A DNA stretch of 64,000 nt from Dendrolimus kikuchii (taxonomy: Eukaryota; Arthropoda; Insecta; Lepidoptera; Lasiocampidae), in the NCBI GenBank assembly GCA_019925095.2, contig CM034389.1:26152935-26216934 (forward strand), given 5' to 3'. The translations under genes and the position numbers were made by a program. Shown here piece by piece: positions 44,359-54,169 of this stretch (within the stretch, counting starts at the first letter, position 1; each line of letters begins with the position of its first letter). The notes beneath the pieces are model-generated. The model had not been told where the DNA came from, ran no database searches, and was given only the letters and a program-made list of their open reading frames with translations.

Positions 44359-44634
44359 GTTTTTTTTTATGTTTAAGGCTTGGCAACTAGGCCTTTAAGC
44401 CAGGCGCAGTTGTATTGTAGGCTACAGTCCACACAATTCAACGGAGTTCTTGTGAAAACTCGAAAGGCCACATTTGACTATACAGTTCACATTTCTCACA
44501 AAAAACACATAATTACTACTCAAAAACTATCAATATCCTACAAAACTATTGTTCATTTAAGAGTGATTTTACACATTTTTAGAAATTAAAACTGCACAGC
44601 ACAACGTCTCCTTTCAGTTCCCGCCAAAAACTCC
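44359..44634 (-). repeat. Family B retroposon, perfect 13-bp TSD
   Basis: TCCCTGATTTTAA at 44346-44358 and 44635-44647 flanks the copy. The tail is a T-run at 44360-44369 and the head ends CGCCAAAAACTCC. Short subfamily. Confidence 0.92.
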
Positions 44635-44783
44635 TCCCTGATTTTAAATCTGTTGATAGCTTTATAGACTATAATATACTAGCTGACCCGTGTCCACTTC
44701 GCTGGGCATCAGAAAAAAAAAATACTTATAATTAATCACAGTCAAATATATTCTATGTCACTCGGGAATAATGTAGATTTCCA

Positions 44784-45117
44784 GGGAGTTTTTGGCGGAA
44801 ACTGAAAGGTGATGTTGTGCTGTGCAGTTTTATTTTCTAAAAATGTGTAAAATTACTCTAAAATAGTTTAGTTAGAACAATAGTTGTAGGATATTGATAG
44901 TTTTTGAGTAGTAATTATGTGTTTTGTGAGAAATGTGAAGTATATAGTCAAATGTGGCTTTTGAGTTGTCACAAGAACTCCGTTGAATGGCACTAGCTGA
45001 TTACCTACAGTTCAGCTGTGCTACACATAGGCTTAAGAAAAAGAAGAAACTATATTGTAAACTAAGATCTGGCTTAAAGGCCTAGCTAGGTGCCGAGCCA
45101 TAAACTTAAATAAAATA
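44784..45117 (+). repeat. Family B retroposon, long subfamily
   Basis: GGGAGTTTTTGGCGGAAACT to CCATAAACTTAAATAAAAT, including the extra TTCAGCTGTGCTACACATAG piece. It is flanked by AATGTAGATTTCCA at 44770-44783 and 45118-45131. Confidence 0.92.
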
Positions 45118-45131
45118 AATGTAGATTTCCA

Positions 45132-45398
45132 GGAGTTTTTAGCGGGAACTGAAAGGAGACGTTGTGTTGTGCAGTTTTATTTCCTAAAAATATGTAAAAT
45201 TACTCTAAAATGAACAATAGTTGTAGGATATTGATAGTTTTTGTGTAGTAATTATGTGTTTTTGCGAGAAATGTGAACTATATAGCCAAATGTGCCTTTC
45301 GAGTTTTCACAAGAACTCCGTTGAATGACGTCGATTGTAGCCTACAATACAACGGCGCCTGGCTTAAAGGCCCAGTTGCCAAGCTTTAAACATAAAAT
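45132..45398 (+). repeat. Family B retroposon, short subfamily
   Basis: GGAGTTTTTAGCGGGAACTG to AGCTTTAAACATAAAAT. It is flanked by AATGTAGATTTCCA at 45118-45131 and 45399-45412, sharing one TSD copy with its neighbour. Confidence 0.93.
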
Positions 45399-45665
45399 AA
45401 TGTAGATTTCCACTGGTGAAAGAATTTTAAAAATCGGTTTAGTGGATCCAGAGATCCCCTACAACGTCACAAACTTTACCTCTTTATTTTTTGTTGAGTA
45501 TAATTACCTACTGAGCGAATTCAAAATATTCCCTCGCAAATATGTAGCCATATGCGATGGCTGAGTATTTGCGGCGTTTTAGGGCCTCCTGTTTTGCAGC
45601 AACTGTACCAGCTTACTTGCTATGTATTTTGCATCCTACTGCCGGAGCCCATATATAGGGAAAAA

Positions 45666-46204
45666 TATTTTTTTTTAATTGGACTTGACTTTATGTTGTT
45701 GATCCGAAGCCCTTACAACTTTATCGGGGTTATTGGGGCGAGTGCCTTCGCAAAGCGAAGGCGCTCGAGCCCGGGGGGGCAACTTGCTCGAGGGAGCTCC
45801 GTAAGGAGTTTTACCTCAGCTGGACTGTTGCCATGAGAGGGGGATAAATTTAATGATGCCCACCATAGGGCGACACAAAGCACTAATTGAGAACGGGCGA
45901 CGGGTAATATAAAGCCCGAGGGGAAGGATCCCGGCGGACCGGGATCGGTGGTTTGCGGCGGCCTACTTACTGCCGTTTCGCAACGTATTATGGCTGGGAG
46001 AGAAGAAACGGCGAAAAAAAACTTCCCAGCAACACGCCTAGTCTATCCTGTGGGGGGGCTATGTCTCATAGCGTCCCTCGCAGGGACCAGGAGAGATCTT
46101 GATTGGCGGAGCCTGAGACACCGCCGTCTATGTCTATCTGTCCGTGAGGACGTTACGCGGTTGTCACACGAGAGCCTTTCGCCGAGGCTTATAATCGGAC
46201 GCGA
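45666..46204 (-). repeat. Family E GC-rich retroposon, deletion variant
   Basis: Poly(T) at the left is the tail. GGAAAAA at 45659-45665 and 46205-46211 is a short TSD. It is about 95% similar to 54170-54809 but lacks ~76 bp where the other copy has two CTGTCCGTG repeats. The 92- and 94-codon plus frames are not conserved in position and probably mean nothing. Confidence 0.85.
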
Positions 46205-46211
46205 GGAAAAA

Positions 46212-46530
46212 ACCATTAACCGTTAGTAAAACAAATGAGTTGGTAAGGTATAGAAGAGAGCCATTAGTGATGTGCAATTACTGCAATTTAATATTTAAGA
46301 CGTAACTGCTGAGAAGTTGAATGTCATGCACGTAATTTGTTGTGATTTTCTTGATGTTCATAGCTTACACGACCTTGTGTTGATGTCAGCAAACGTAAAG
46401 GTGCCCATCGTAGATTATTATTTAATAGTGCTATAGAAAAAATATGTGTTGGTTTTTATTTCTGCAATACATAAAATACTTTTAAAAATAATTCATAATC
46501 TTTATTCATCCATCTATAATATTAGCAAAT
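46212..46530. other. No gene seen
   Basis: AT-rich, unassigned. Confidence 0.4.
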
Positions 46531-46534
46531 TTTT

Positions 46535-46972
46535 AACATGCCTTGTCTGTACATTGAAGCAGAGAGATTGATGATAAAGAGATTGAAAACACGATAAAAA
46601 TTTTTACATGTCTTGTCTGTTTGTTCGGGGTTCACGTAAAAACTACTGAGCCGATTTTGATGCGATTTTCGCTTGTCGGCAACAAATACTTAGACTTAAA
46701 ATCTGCGCTACTTTTTATTCTGGGAATACTGCGGGAATTTTTTATGGAAATGATTTAAAATGGCCAGATTAAAAATAAAATTAATTCGAATTTGATTTTT
46801 CACTGATCGATAGCAAATTTTATGTATTAAAATGTATGATATTTTCTATCCCGAGGAATCCCGCAGGAATTTTCCTGGGTTTCTTTTACAGTATTCACAA
46901 AAACCAAAGCTAGAAAAGTATTTTATAATGCTACGGTACTTTGTGTCCCAGGAATCCCGCGGGAATTTCTAG
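46535..46972 (+). repeat. Family Q repeat, about three units
   Basis: After TCTGTTTGTTCGGGGTTCAC and CTACTGAGCCGATTTTGATG, the GGGAATCCCGCGGGAATT-like unit occurs near 46720, 46855 and 46950, and the last runs into TTTCTAG. Confidence 0.6.
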
Positions 46973-46978
46973 TTATAT

Positions 46979-47171
46979 ATAAGTATATAACTCTTCTGTT
47001 CGTGTGTATGTCACTGAACTCCTAAACTGTTGGCCCGATTTTGATGAAATTTTTTATGTGTGTTCAAATGGGCACCGAGATGGTTTAGATTCCCAATTGG
47101 GCCCGGTAGGTGGCGCTGCAATCGGGTTCTAGGTTTTTATTTTTTCAAAGCAGGAAAATGTCTGCAAAGCC
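46979..47171 (+). mobile_element. Helitron-like element, 3' end cut by family A
   Basis: GGCACCGAGATGGTTTAGAT, GGCGCTGCAATCGGGTTCTA and the terminal hairpin GCAG/CTGC near 47150-47163 match the copies at 28450 and 55232. The expected CTAG is missing because the family A copy starts there. Confidence 0.6.
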
Positions 47172-47483
47172 TTTTTTTTTATTGCATGAGTTCAGCAGAC
47201 CGGCAGACGGCTCACTTGATGGAAAGCGGTTACCATCGCCCATGGATATTTGCAACACCAAAGGTGCTACAAATGCGCTGCTGCTCTCTTAATGGAGACT
47301 GGAACATGATCACTAATGCCGGAACACAACTCAAGGTTGTTACGACGGCATACCCTAGACCAGGGGTGGTAGCCATCCATTCGGTCAAATACCCTCCCAC
47401 CTAGCTGTGGGTCGTTTTGTCGCCTCTTACGACAGGCCGCCCGGCCGCAGGAAATTGTATTCTTTCTCCGTTCCTGCACGGAT
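47172..47483 (-). repeat. Family A retroposon, full length
   Basis: T-run at 47172-47180, then TGCATGAGTTCAGCAGACCG to GTTCCTGCACGGAT. It is inserted at the 3' hairpin of a Helitron-like element. Confidence 0.9.
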
Positions 47484-47489
47484 GCCAGT

Positions 47490-47776
47490 AATGACATAAA
47501 ATTCAACATAAAAACCAACGCATAGATACATCATACATGAATAGAATTATTTATACGTGTCGTAATTGTATTTATCAAAAAGACGATACGTAAATCGTTT
47601 CTTGACACGTGACTACGTTCAGATAAATTGCTAATAAGAGGCTAAATTACATGGCATTAAAATCATAATGGGCTGTCGAACCTTGAACTTGCTATGTCAT
47701 CGACGTATAAAGAAACATTGTACAACTCTACGTATCTTATGTATAAATATACATTTAAATGATGTGATGTTGCACG
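47490..47776. other. No gene seen
   Basis: AT-rich spacer, unassigned. Confidence 0.4.
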
Positions 47777-47778
47777 TA

Positions 47779-48211
47779 CAGTGTAAACTCTATGTAACGT
47801 CACTCGATTTAACGACAAATTCCCTTAAGCGTCAAAATCACTTGGCTTGGTTTAGCTCGTCTTCCATACAATGATACACTCTCAATAACGACAACATTAA
47901 GTAGTAAAATGTACCTTTTAAGTTGTCAAAATTAGTTAAAACTGCGCAGCTGTGTACGTTCTTTTATCAATTTATTATCCTAGCCCGTAATAAACTCGAC
48001 TGTCGGCATCACGCATACCGAAATTTGTAAGTACTTCTTTTGTCACCAAGATGTCTCAATATCGCAAGACATGAATAAAATAAGTATAAAATTACTGGTG
48101 CAGCAAAAGATGTCAGACAAAAATAACAGACTTCTCTCCATTTAACGACAACTCTCTATAACGCCATAAAATGCACTGTTCCTTCGGTGTCGTTATATAG
48201 AGTTTACACTG
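47779..48211. mobile_element. pogo/Tigger-like MITE, TA-flanked (433 bp)
   Basis: CAGTGTAAACTCTATGTAAC at the left and CAGTGTAAACTCTATATAAC (minus strand) at the right form a TIR of ~25 bp. TA at 47777-47778 and 48212-48213 is the dinucleotide target duplication of the Tc1/mariner-pogo group. Internal TTTAACGACAA-type motifs near both ends repeat the subterminal pattern. There is no transposase frame. Confidence 0.85.
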
Positions 48212-48213
48212 TA

Positions 48214-48455
48214 TTTATCAAACGTACTCAAAATCTAAAATTTGAATGTAATCAATGACTAATTATTACAAGAACATACAATAATAATTAACCAATTTTA
48301 AGTTTCTTACTTGTCTAAAGCCTGATTTACATTTGTAATTAATTTATTTGCGAATAAATCCTTATCATACTTTCTACTTAATCGACAAATGGTTACTTAA
48401 ATGCAAGAACTCTGTCTAATCTAAGGACTTAACACGTCAGTTTCGCAAGTTAACT
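48214..48455. other. No gene seen
   Basis: AT-rich, unassigned. Confidence 0.4.
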
Positions 48456-48458
48456 AAC

Positions 48459-48620
48459 TACTTACTACTACTACTGGTACTACTACTCCGTTGCCTCAGC
48501 GACCCAAAGTGGATCTTGGCCTCTGAAACGAGAGCATGTCATTTTACTCTGTCCTGCGCAGTTCGTAATTCCGACAGGTCAGCCTCCACTCTATTTTTCC
48601 AGCGACATTTAGGACGATAT
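48459..48620 (-). pseudogene. RTE-3 LINE C-terminus with (TAG)n tail
   Basis: The minus strand reads KCRWKNRVEADLSELRTAQD, RVK, stop (TGA for Trp), HALVSEAKIHFGSLRQRS. It then continues in frame through the (AGT)n tail as serines to a TAG stop. The motif RTAQDR.KW fits the extreme C-terminus of RTE-type polyproteins. Only about 50 codons survive and no TSD is clear. Confidence 0.7.
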
Positions 48621-48820
48621 TTGATAACTAACTACTTAAGGAATATAAATGCAAATCAGGCTTTATTGAAATAAATATACAGTATTTCTTTATTTTGCAA
48701 ATACTTTACATTAAATTATAAAAATATATCAGAAACAACATATTAATAAAAACATAAAAAATATTTTTATTTTATAAGAAGCATATTTACAAACAAAATA
48801 AAAAGAAATATGGACAGTAT

Positions 48821-48905
48821 ACGCGCTTATCACTAAAGAGCGATCTCTTCCAGGCAACCCTAGGCGAGGATATATAGATTTCAAATATCGATGATGGTGC
48901 AGTTT
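48821..48905 (+). repeat. Family F right-half fragment
   Basis: GCTTATCACTAAAGAGCGAT, CTCTTCCAGGCAACCC and GATGATGGTGCAGTTTATAT match the copy at 5031. Confidence 0.55.
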
Positions 48906-48942
48906 ATATTAATAATAATTATACGCATTATAATAAATAATG

Positions 48943-49495
48943 GTGAATAGTGTGAATGGAGCGTTAGGTGAACTTCTAGGCGCTAAGAACCTCAGCCAAA
49001 AGGCCCAGCTCGCCGTACACAACGCGGTGCTGGTACCTACGCCCACGTATGGAAGCGAGAGTTGGGTATGGAAGAGAGAGCATGAAAGTAGAGTAAACGC
49101 GGTCGAGATGCGAGCACTGCGCAAAATCTGCGGAGTGACGCTCGCGGACCGCGTTCGTAATGCCGAAGTAAGAAAGAGAGTTGGTCTGAAAGAGAGTGTC
49201 GGGGTGAAGGTAAGGAAAGGAATGCTCCGGTGGTTCGGGCATGTGGAAAGAATGCATGATGAAAGAATGCAGAAGTGGATGGATGCAGAAGTCGTGGAAG
49301 GCCACGACACACCTTCCATGATCAAATTGATCGTGTCCTAGCAGAAGGTGATGTCAGGAGCCTTAAGAACAGGCGAGCGTGCATGACAAGAGTTATGAAT
49401 GTCAAAGAGGTAAGTGAGGTGTGTAAGAATAAGCCTAAATGGCGCTCTGTTGTTCGTGCCTACCCCGCAAGGGAACTGGCGTGAAGTAATGTATG
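48943..49495 (+). pseudogene. RTE-1 LINE, ~550-bp 3' fragment, frameshifted
   Basis: The first frame reads NSVNGALGELLGAKNLSQKA, AVLVPTPTYGSESWVWKREH, AVEMRALRKICGVTLADRV and GMLRWFGHVERMHDERM. A 19-bp deletion then shifts the frame, and the C-terminus (MDGCRSRGRPRHTFHDQIDR to YPARELA) continues in another frame from 49275. The stop is followed at once by GTAATGTATGTAT. This copy keeps the Trp codon of LRWFGH. Confidence 0.9.
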
Positions 49496-49499
49496 TATA

Positions 49500-49855
49500 A
49501 CAAATAAATACAGATACTATAAATATAATTATACAGTCCTATCTTTTGTCTGCCAGTTACTACACCATAACATTGTAGGAGACAATTTAAAAGTACAATA
49601 CTAAGATTAGTGTGTAACCTATTACAAACAAACACAGCTTAGGTTGTGAGAAAGAAAAGAAAAATTAGATAAAATTAGGATAAACAAATTTAGACACAAA
49701 TTTATGTAAATACGCAAGCACACATTTATAATATACGAGTAAATGAGGATTATAAAAAAATAAGAAGTAAGTTAGTAATGATAATTATAAAGTATTACAT
49801 GGAAGCATATTGTGCAACATTCGGCGAAAATTAGGTAGTGAATTGGCAAATATAT
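49500..49855. other. No gene seen
   Basis: AT-rich, unassigned. Confidence 0.4.
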
Positions 49856-50245
49856 CTACAGTGAGCTATATTTGTTGTATAGTTTAATAATTCGTGGAAT
49901 GGGTGAAGTGCTGCCTAACACTGTCTTGCGAAAAGTTGGATTAAAGATAGTGATGCGTGAGCGGGGATAGTTAGCAGGCACTCTGAAGTTGACTCTACTT
50001 AGTAGTTGAGGGCAATCTGTTTTATAATATATGAATTTATATAAAAACATCAGGTCCAAAATGTCGCGCCTCTTCGCCAGGGAATCAATTGCAAAATGTC
50101 TCAAACGCCCTCCGTAAGATACGTTTCTTTTTGCTAGATTTGTGCGATAACAAAGTCCCACAGTAAGCGTTTTTGAATACGCTCGAGTCTTGGAGAATGA
50201 GTTGAGTAATGCGGTCGGTATACTGTACTGCAGTATTCTAGTCAA
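49856..50245 (-). pseudogene. CR1/Jockey-type LINE C-terminal domain
   Basis: A 129-codon minus frame reads IPTALLNSFSKTRAYSKTLT, GGRLRHFAIDSLAKRRDILD, LMFLYKFIYYKTDCPQLLSR, VNFRVPANYPRSRITIFNPT and TSPIPRIIKLYNKYSSL. The order 'L..RR...DL.FLYK......DCP.LL....F.VP..R......P......SP..R....N' is the post-RT tail of CR1/Jockey-like LINEs. The frame is intact over this part, but the RT core and the true end are absent. The clade is tentative. Confidence 0.75.
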
Positions 50246-50515
50246 CTTCGGACATAGCTATTAAATAATGTTATTTTGGTACTAGTTTTATTAAATACCT
50301 TCCCGTTACGTATTATGAACCCTAAATTACTTTATTTAAAGCAAAATTTGCTTTCGAATGTGGCAATAATGGTTTTATATAAGAGGAGAAAGAAAAATGT
50401 CACGTATTGTGGTACGTATGTCACATTATCGGAAGGAGACACAGCTGCTTTAGCCATTAAGTAATGAATGGTTAAATAATTATGCATTCTTATATATAAC
50501 TAGTCTGTTCTATGA
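50246..50515. other. No gene seen
   Basis: A 62-codon frame at 50276 has no motif. Confidence 0.4.
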
Positions 50516-50516
50516 T

Positions 50517-50770
50517 CACAGATTTCGCCAAGGCTACACTGTTAATTTGACTTGAACAATAAACAAAAGAGTATATATGCGCATGTCAAATACATGGTAG
50601 TGTGTGTAATTTTTTTTATTGATTTAATGTATTTTTTATGTATAATAAAAAAATAGCATTCGTCGCTTCTTCTCTGTATGAACTATAAGTGTGCGAAATT
50701 TCATACTCCTCCGTTCGCGCAATTTTCGTAAAAAGGGATACAAAGTTTTTGCTTCACTTATTAATATATA
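50517..50770 (+). repeat. Family L repeat
   Basis: AGATTTCGCCAAGGCTACAC, TCAAATACATGGTAGTGTG and CATACTCCTCCGTTCGCGC align with 23822-24086. Confidence 0.65.
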
Positions 50771-51014
50771 GATATACATACATATGCACCTAGGTATATA
50801 AATTGATACGATTTTTTTTTAAAGGTAAATTATCCCTAGATATTTTTTTCCATAAATATGATATTTGGAAATTTTAATTGTTGACATAACTTTATAAAAA
50901 TCGTTACATATCAAAGCTTAAAGTATGAATAAATTCAAATATTTTATTGAAATGAAATTCTGATGATGAATATGAATATTTAAAGTCGTAGGTAAGTATA
51001 AATTATAATTATTC

Positions 51015-51329
51015 TATCCGTGCAGGAACGGAGAAAGAATACAATTTTGCGGCCGGGCGGCCTGTCGTAAGAGGCGACTTAACAACCCACAGCCGGGTGG
51101 TAGGGCATTTGCCCGACTGGATGGCTACCACCCCTGGTCTCTCTAGTATGTCGCCATAACGACCTTGAGTTGTGTTCCGGCATTAGTTTCCAGGTTCCAG
51201 TCTCCCTTAAGAGAGCAGCAGCGCATTTGTAGTAACTTTGGTGTTGCAAATGTCCATAGGCGATGGTAACCGCTTTCCATCAAGTGGGCCGTCTGCCTGT
51301 CTGCTGATATCCTGCAATAAAAAAAAAAA
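51015..51329 (+). repeat. Family A retroposon, full length
   Basis: ATCCGTGCAGGAACGGAG to ATCCTGCAATAAAAAAAAA. TCTAT in the left flank and after the tail may be a very short TSD. Confidence 0.9.
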
Positions 51330-51559
51330 CTAAAAAAAAAATCTATTTCGTAAGTGCCTACGGACTTTTTAAAAATATTAAAAAACGGCTGTTCAACGCC
51401 ACAGGCTTACCTCGCCCACAGAATAAGTGTCTATATCACAGAGTACATTAATATAATAGGATACTCAGCGCAGTAATGCTGCCAGCCTTCTAGCTACATT
51501 GTCCTACGATCCCGTGGACTTCCAGTGGCCTTCCCTTCCCTGGGGTTACCCTAAGAGAG

Positions 51560-52022
51560 AAGCTAAGCGTCGCGCTGGACTCTGCGTTCCATACTCTGAT
51601 TGAGTGTGCAGCATGGGCACCGCAGAGATTTGAGCTCGAGGCCGTCGTAGGTCCGATCGATTCGCTGGGTAGTCTGACCCAGGCCATGCTGCACAGCGAC
51701 CATCATTGGGAGGGAGTAACGGCTCGAAAGGAAGCTGCTGAACGAGAGAGAGAGAAGTGCGCATGCGTCCCGTGGGTACCGACGTCAGTTGGGGCCCCGG
51801 AGACGCAGATATGCGCAAGATCTCCTCCCGTAATTCCGCTACAGGGGTCCTCCAGCATCTGGGGAGCGGAGGATCAAACCCCTGTTGACGAAGTGAGTTT
51901 GCCTCTCGCAAGGCATTCTCAAAAACTGATGCGCAGAAGCGTAACTACGTTCTAAGTCTCACGCTTTTCCTACCATGAGCGTGGGGTACATGGGAGGAGG
52001 GGGGTTTTAGTGAAGTATTAGC
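51560..52022 (+). pseudogene. R1-clade LINE 3' remnant, decayed
   Basis: GATTGAGTGTGCAGCATGGG, CCGCAGAGATTTGAGCTCGA, GGTCCGATCGATTCGCTGGG and GCTGCTGAACGAGAGAG match 14029-14210 of the complete R1-type copy (the zinc-knuckle end LVECAAWAPQRFELE). The 3' UTR also matches: GTTCTAAGTCTCACGCTTTT and GGAGGAGGGGGGTTTTAGTG. Frames are broken by indels and no poly(A) or TSD is clear, so it is much older. Confidence 0.8.
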
Positions 52023-52029
52023 CCATGGG

Positions 52030-52788
52030 TTACTTCTTTAATAAGGGTACCTTCTCCACACAAGCCAGCAATCGACTCTGTTATCTGCGCCATCTTCAGT
52101 GGATAACTCTCATTGCTTTGGTCTAATCCCAGTAAAGGATCAGGTAGTGTACTAAATGTATTTCCCCCTGCCTTGAAAAATAAAGACAGAGAGTCCAAGC
52201 GTAGGGGTGTCACAGAGGTAGTACCTTCGGTCTAGTTCCTGTGGCACTCCATAAAAGTGCATAGGAAAGGAGCGCAGGTTAGGTTTAGTGTGTAGTTTGA
52301 CGGTAGACATCCCTCGTCACTCCGTTAAAAGCCTTTTCCCAGGCCAGTTATAAATAAATTATTATAACTTCGTAATTTAATTACATTGCTTCAAATAAAC
52401 AAACAAAGTAACTATGGGTAGTATGGATTAATATGAAATTAAATCCGCTCATTATTACTTATTAACAAGGAAAACACAAGTCATTAAAGACATATGTTAT
52501 GTGTTTTGGAAAAGTAGTACTCAGTTTCAATATTGCGTAAGTTATTTACCTAATTTAACAAACGCGGGCAACCTCAAAAGTCACATAATCTGTCTAGTCG
52601 TTTCGTCACTATATCACACCGACTTGTAATTTCAGACTAATATGTCAATATGAATGTGACTTTGTTTGGACGCCTTTTAAGTGAACATTGTCATGAAATT
52701 TAGCATATTATAAAGTTACTTTGACGACGAGAATTTACATAAGATAATTTTAGTTCCCTAAAAGGCATAGTTTCCGGTAAGTTTATAT
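52030..52788. other. No gene; unassigned
   Basis: The stretch 52030-52330 is GC-richer and may continue a retroelement 3' region. The rest is AT-rich. Confidence 0.35.
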
Positions 52789-52795
52789 AAGTTTT

Positions 52796-53106
52796 ATCTG
52801 TGCAAGAACGGAGAAAGAATACAATTTCCTGCGGCCGGGATGCCTGTCGTAAGAGGCGACTAAACAACCCATAGCCAGGTGGTAGGGCACTTGCCCGACT
52901 GGATGGCTACCACCCCTGGTCTAAAGCATGTTGCCATAACAACCTTGAGTTGTGTTCCGGCATTAGTGAGCAGGTTTCAGTGACCCTTAAGAGAGCAGCA
53001 GCGCATTGGTAGCACCTTTGGTGTTGCAAATGTCCATAGGCGATGGTAACCGCTTTCCATTAAGTGGGCCGTCTGCCTGTCTGCTGAACTCCTGCAATAA
53101 AAAAAA
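52796..53106 (+). repeat. Family A retroposon, full length
   Basis: ATCTGTGCAAGAACGGAG to CTCCTGCAATAAAAAA. AAGTTTTA before and AAGTTTAA after are a probable TSD. Confidence 0.9.
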
Positions 53107-53194
53107 GTTTAAACGTACGAAATGAAATAACAGATTGTCATTAAATTTGTTATATATGTAAATTTGATATACAAATACATAATTATATTCTATA

Positions 53195-53640
53195 ACTGTG
53201 GGGCGTATAGCCTACGGAAAAAATGCTGGTTCAATTTATAATGGACTGTATGAAAGAAATATGACCTAGATCCTTGCACTAGAAAAGCAGAAGCTCCACC
53301 AACCTTGAGATCCGCCCTCTCCTGGCTCGGTTCAGGTTACACACAGGAACAGCACACGGCACTAATCTCCATCTTAGAGCTAACACTTTTAACAAGTCTA
53401 AGTACATATAATAAGTTCTTGGCACGGCCAGTAATCACAATGAGTATAATGAATATTATTCAAAATTATGAGCGCACGGCGCGTTGTAGTCTCGTTAAGA
53501 CGTCGACAGTTAGTGTTCAAAAAAAGGCTGCTCCTACCCTGCTCTGTAGTGGCCGTCGCCTCACACAGAAGGAGGGTAGACATCAAAATTGATGGAGCGA
53601 TGTTCTACCTACTTTATACTAGGCAAGGACCGAACAATAA
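53195..53640 (+). repeat. Family K repeat
   Basis: ATGGACTGTATGAAAGAAAT, GACCTAGATCCTTGCACTAG, AAAAGCAGAAGCTCCACCAA and CTTGAGATCCGCCCTC.., ending AGGCAAGGACCGAACAAT. The same sequence lies inverted at 59500-59905. The other copy carries TATAAAAGCAGAAG, a TATA-box-like motif, which hints at an LTR, but no TG..CA ends or TSD were found. Confidence 0.7.
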
Positions 53641-53884
53641 CAATGTATGTATTAGGTTGTAAAAACATTCTTAACATGATTCGAGGCCACAATTAAAATT
53701 TTCTTTATTGAAATGACAAGTGGTTACCTTAGTCAATAACTTATCGTGGCGTTTGAGATGGCCTTTTAATTTTTCGCCATAACAGTATCCTAGCGGTCGT
53801 GATCCCTAACAAGATACGGATCCACATCATTGATATCTTTACCACAGATCTACACATCTGATTTCAATACATTACTAACAATAA

Positions 53885-54033
53885 GAACAGACGAGCGTGC
53901 ATGACAAGAGTTATGAATGTCAAAGAAGCAAGTGAGGTGTGTAAGAATAAACCTAAATGGCGCTCTGTTGTTCGTGCCTACCCCGCAAGGGAACTGGCGT
54001 GAAGTTATGTATGTATGTATGTATGTATGTATG
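53885..54033 (+). pseudogene. RTE-1 LINE, 150-bp 3' fragment with TSD
   Basis: It encodes the last ~40 residues (MTRVMNVKEASEVC to YPARELA) and a long (TATG)n tail. TACTAACAATAA at 53873-53884 and 54034-54045 is a perfect 12-bp TSD. Confidence 0.92.
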
Positions 54034-54169
54034 TACTAACAATAATATCCTAATTGGTTTAAGTAATAGAAAACATCGAACAACTACTCAGACATAAACC
54101 TGTATGAAAATTATGGTCTAATTATATAAGTACACAGATTGATAAGTTGATAAATTAAATCTAGCTGGA

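Larger units (their letters stand above)
44680..45520 (-). repeat. Degraded CTAGC-type repeat hosting two family B copies
   Basis: ACTAGCTGACCCGTGTCCAC at the left and GGTGAAAGAATTTTAAAAAT with AGTGGATCCAGAGATCCCC at the right are two halves of one old repeat. Between them lie the copies at 44784 and 45132. Confidence 0.65.

Noticed and set aside
45552..46226. 92-94-codon frames in the GC-rich family E copy
   Set aside because: The equivalent frames in the sister copy at 54170 differ in start, length and phase, so there is no coding conservation.
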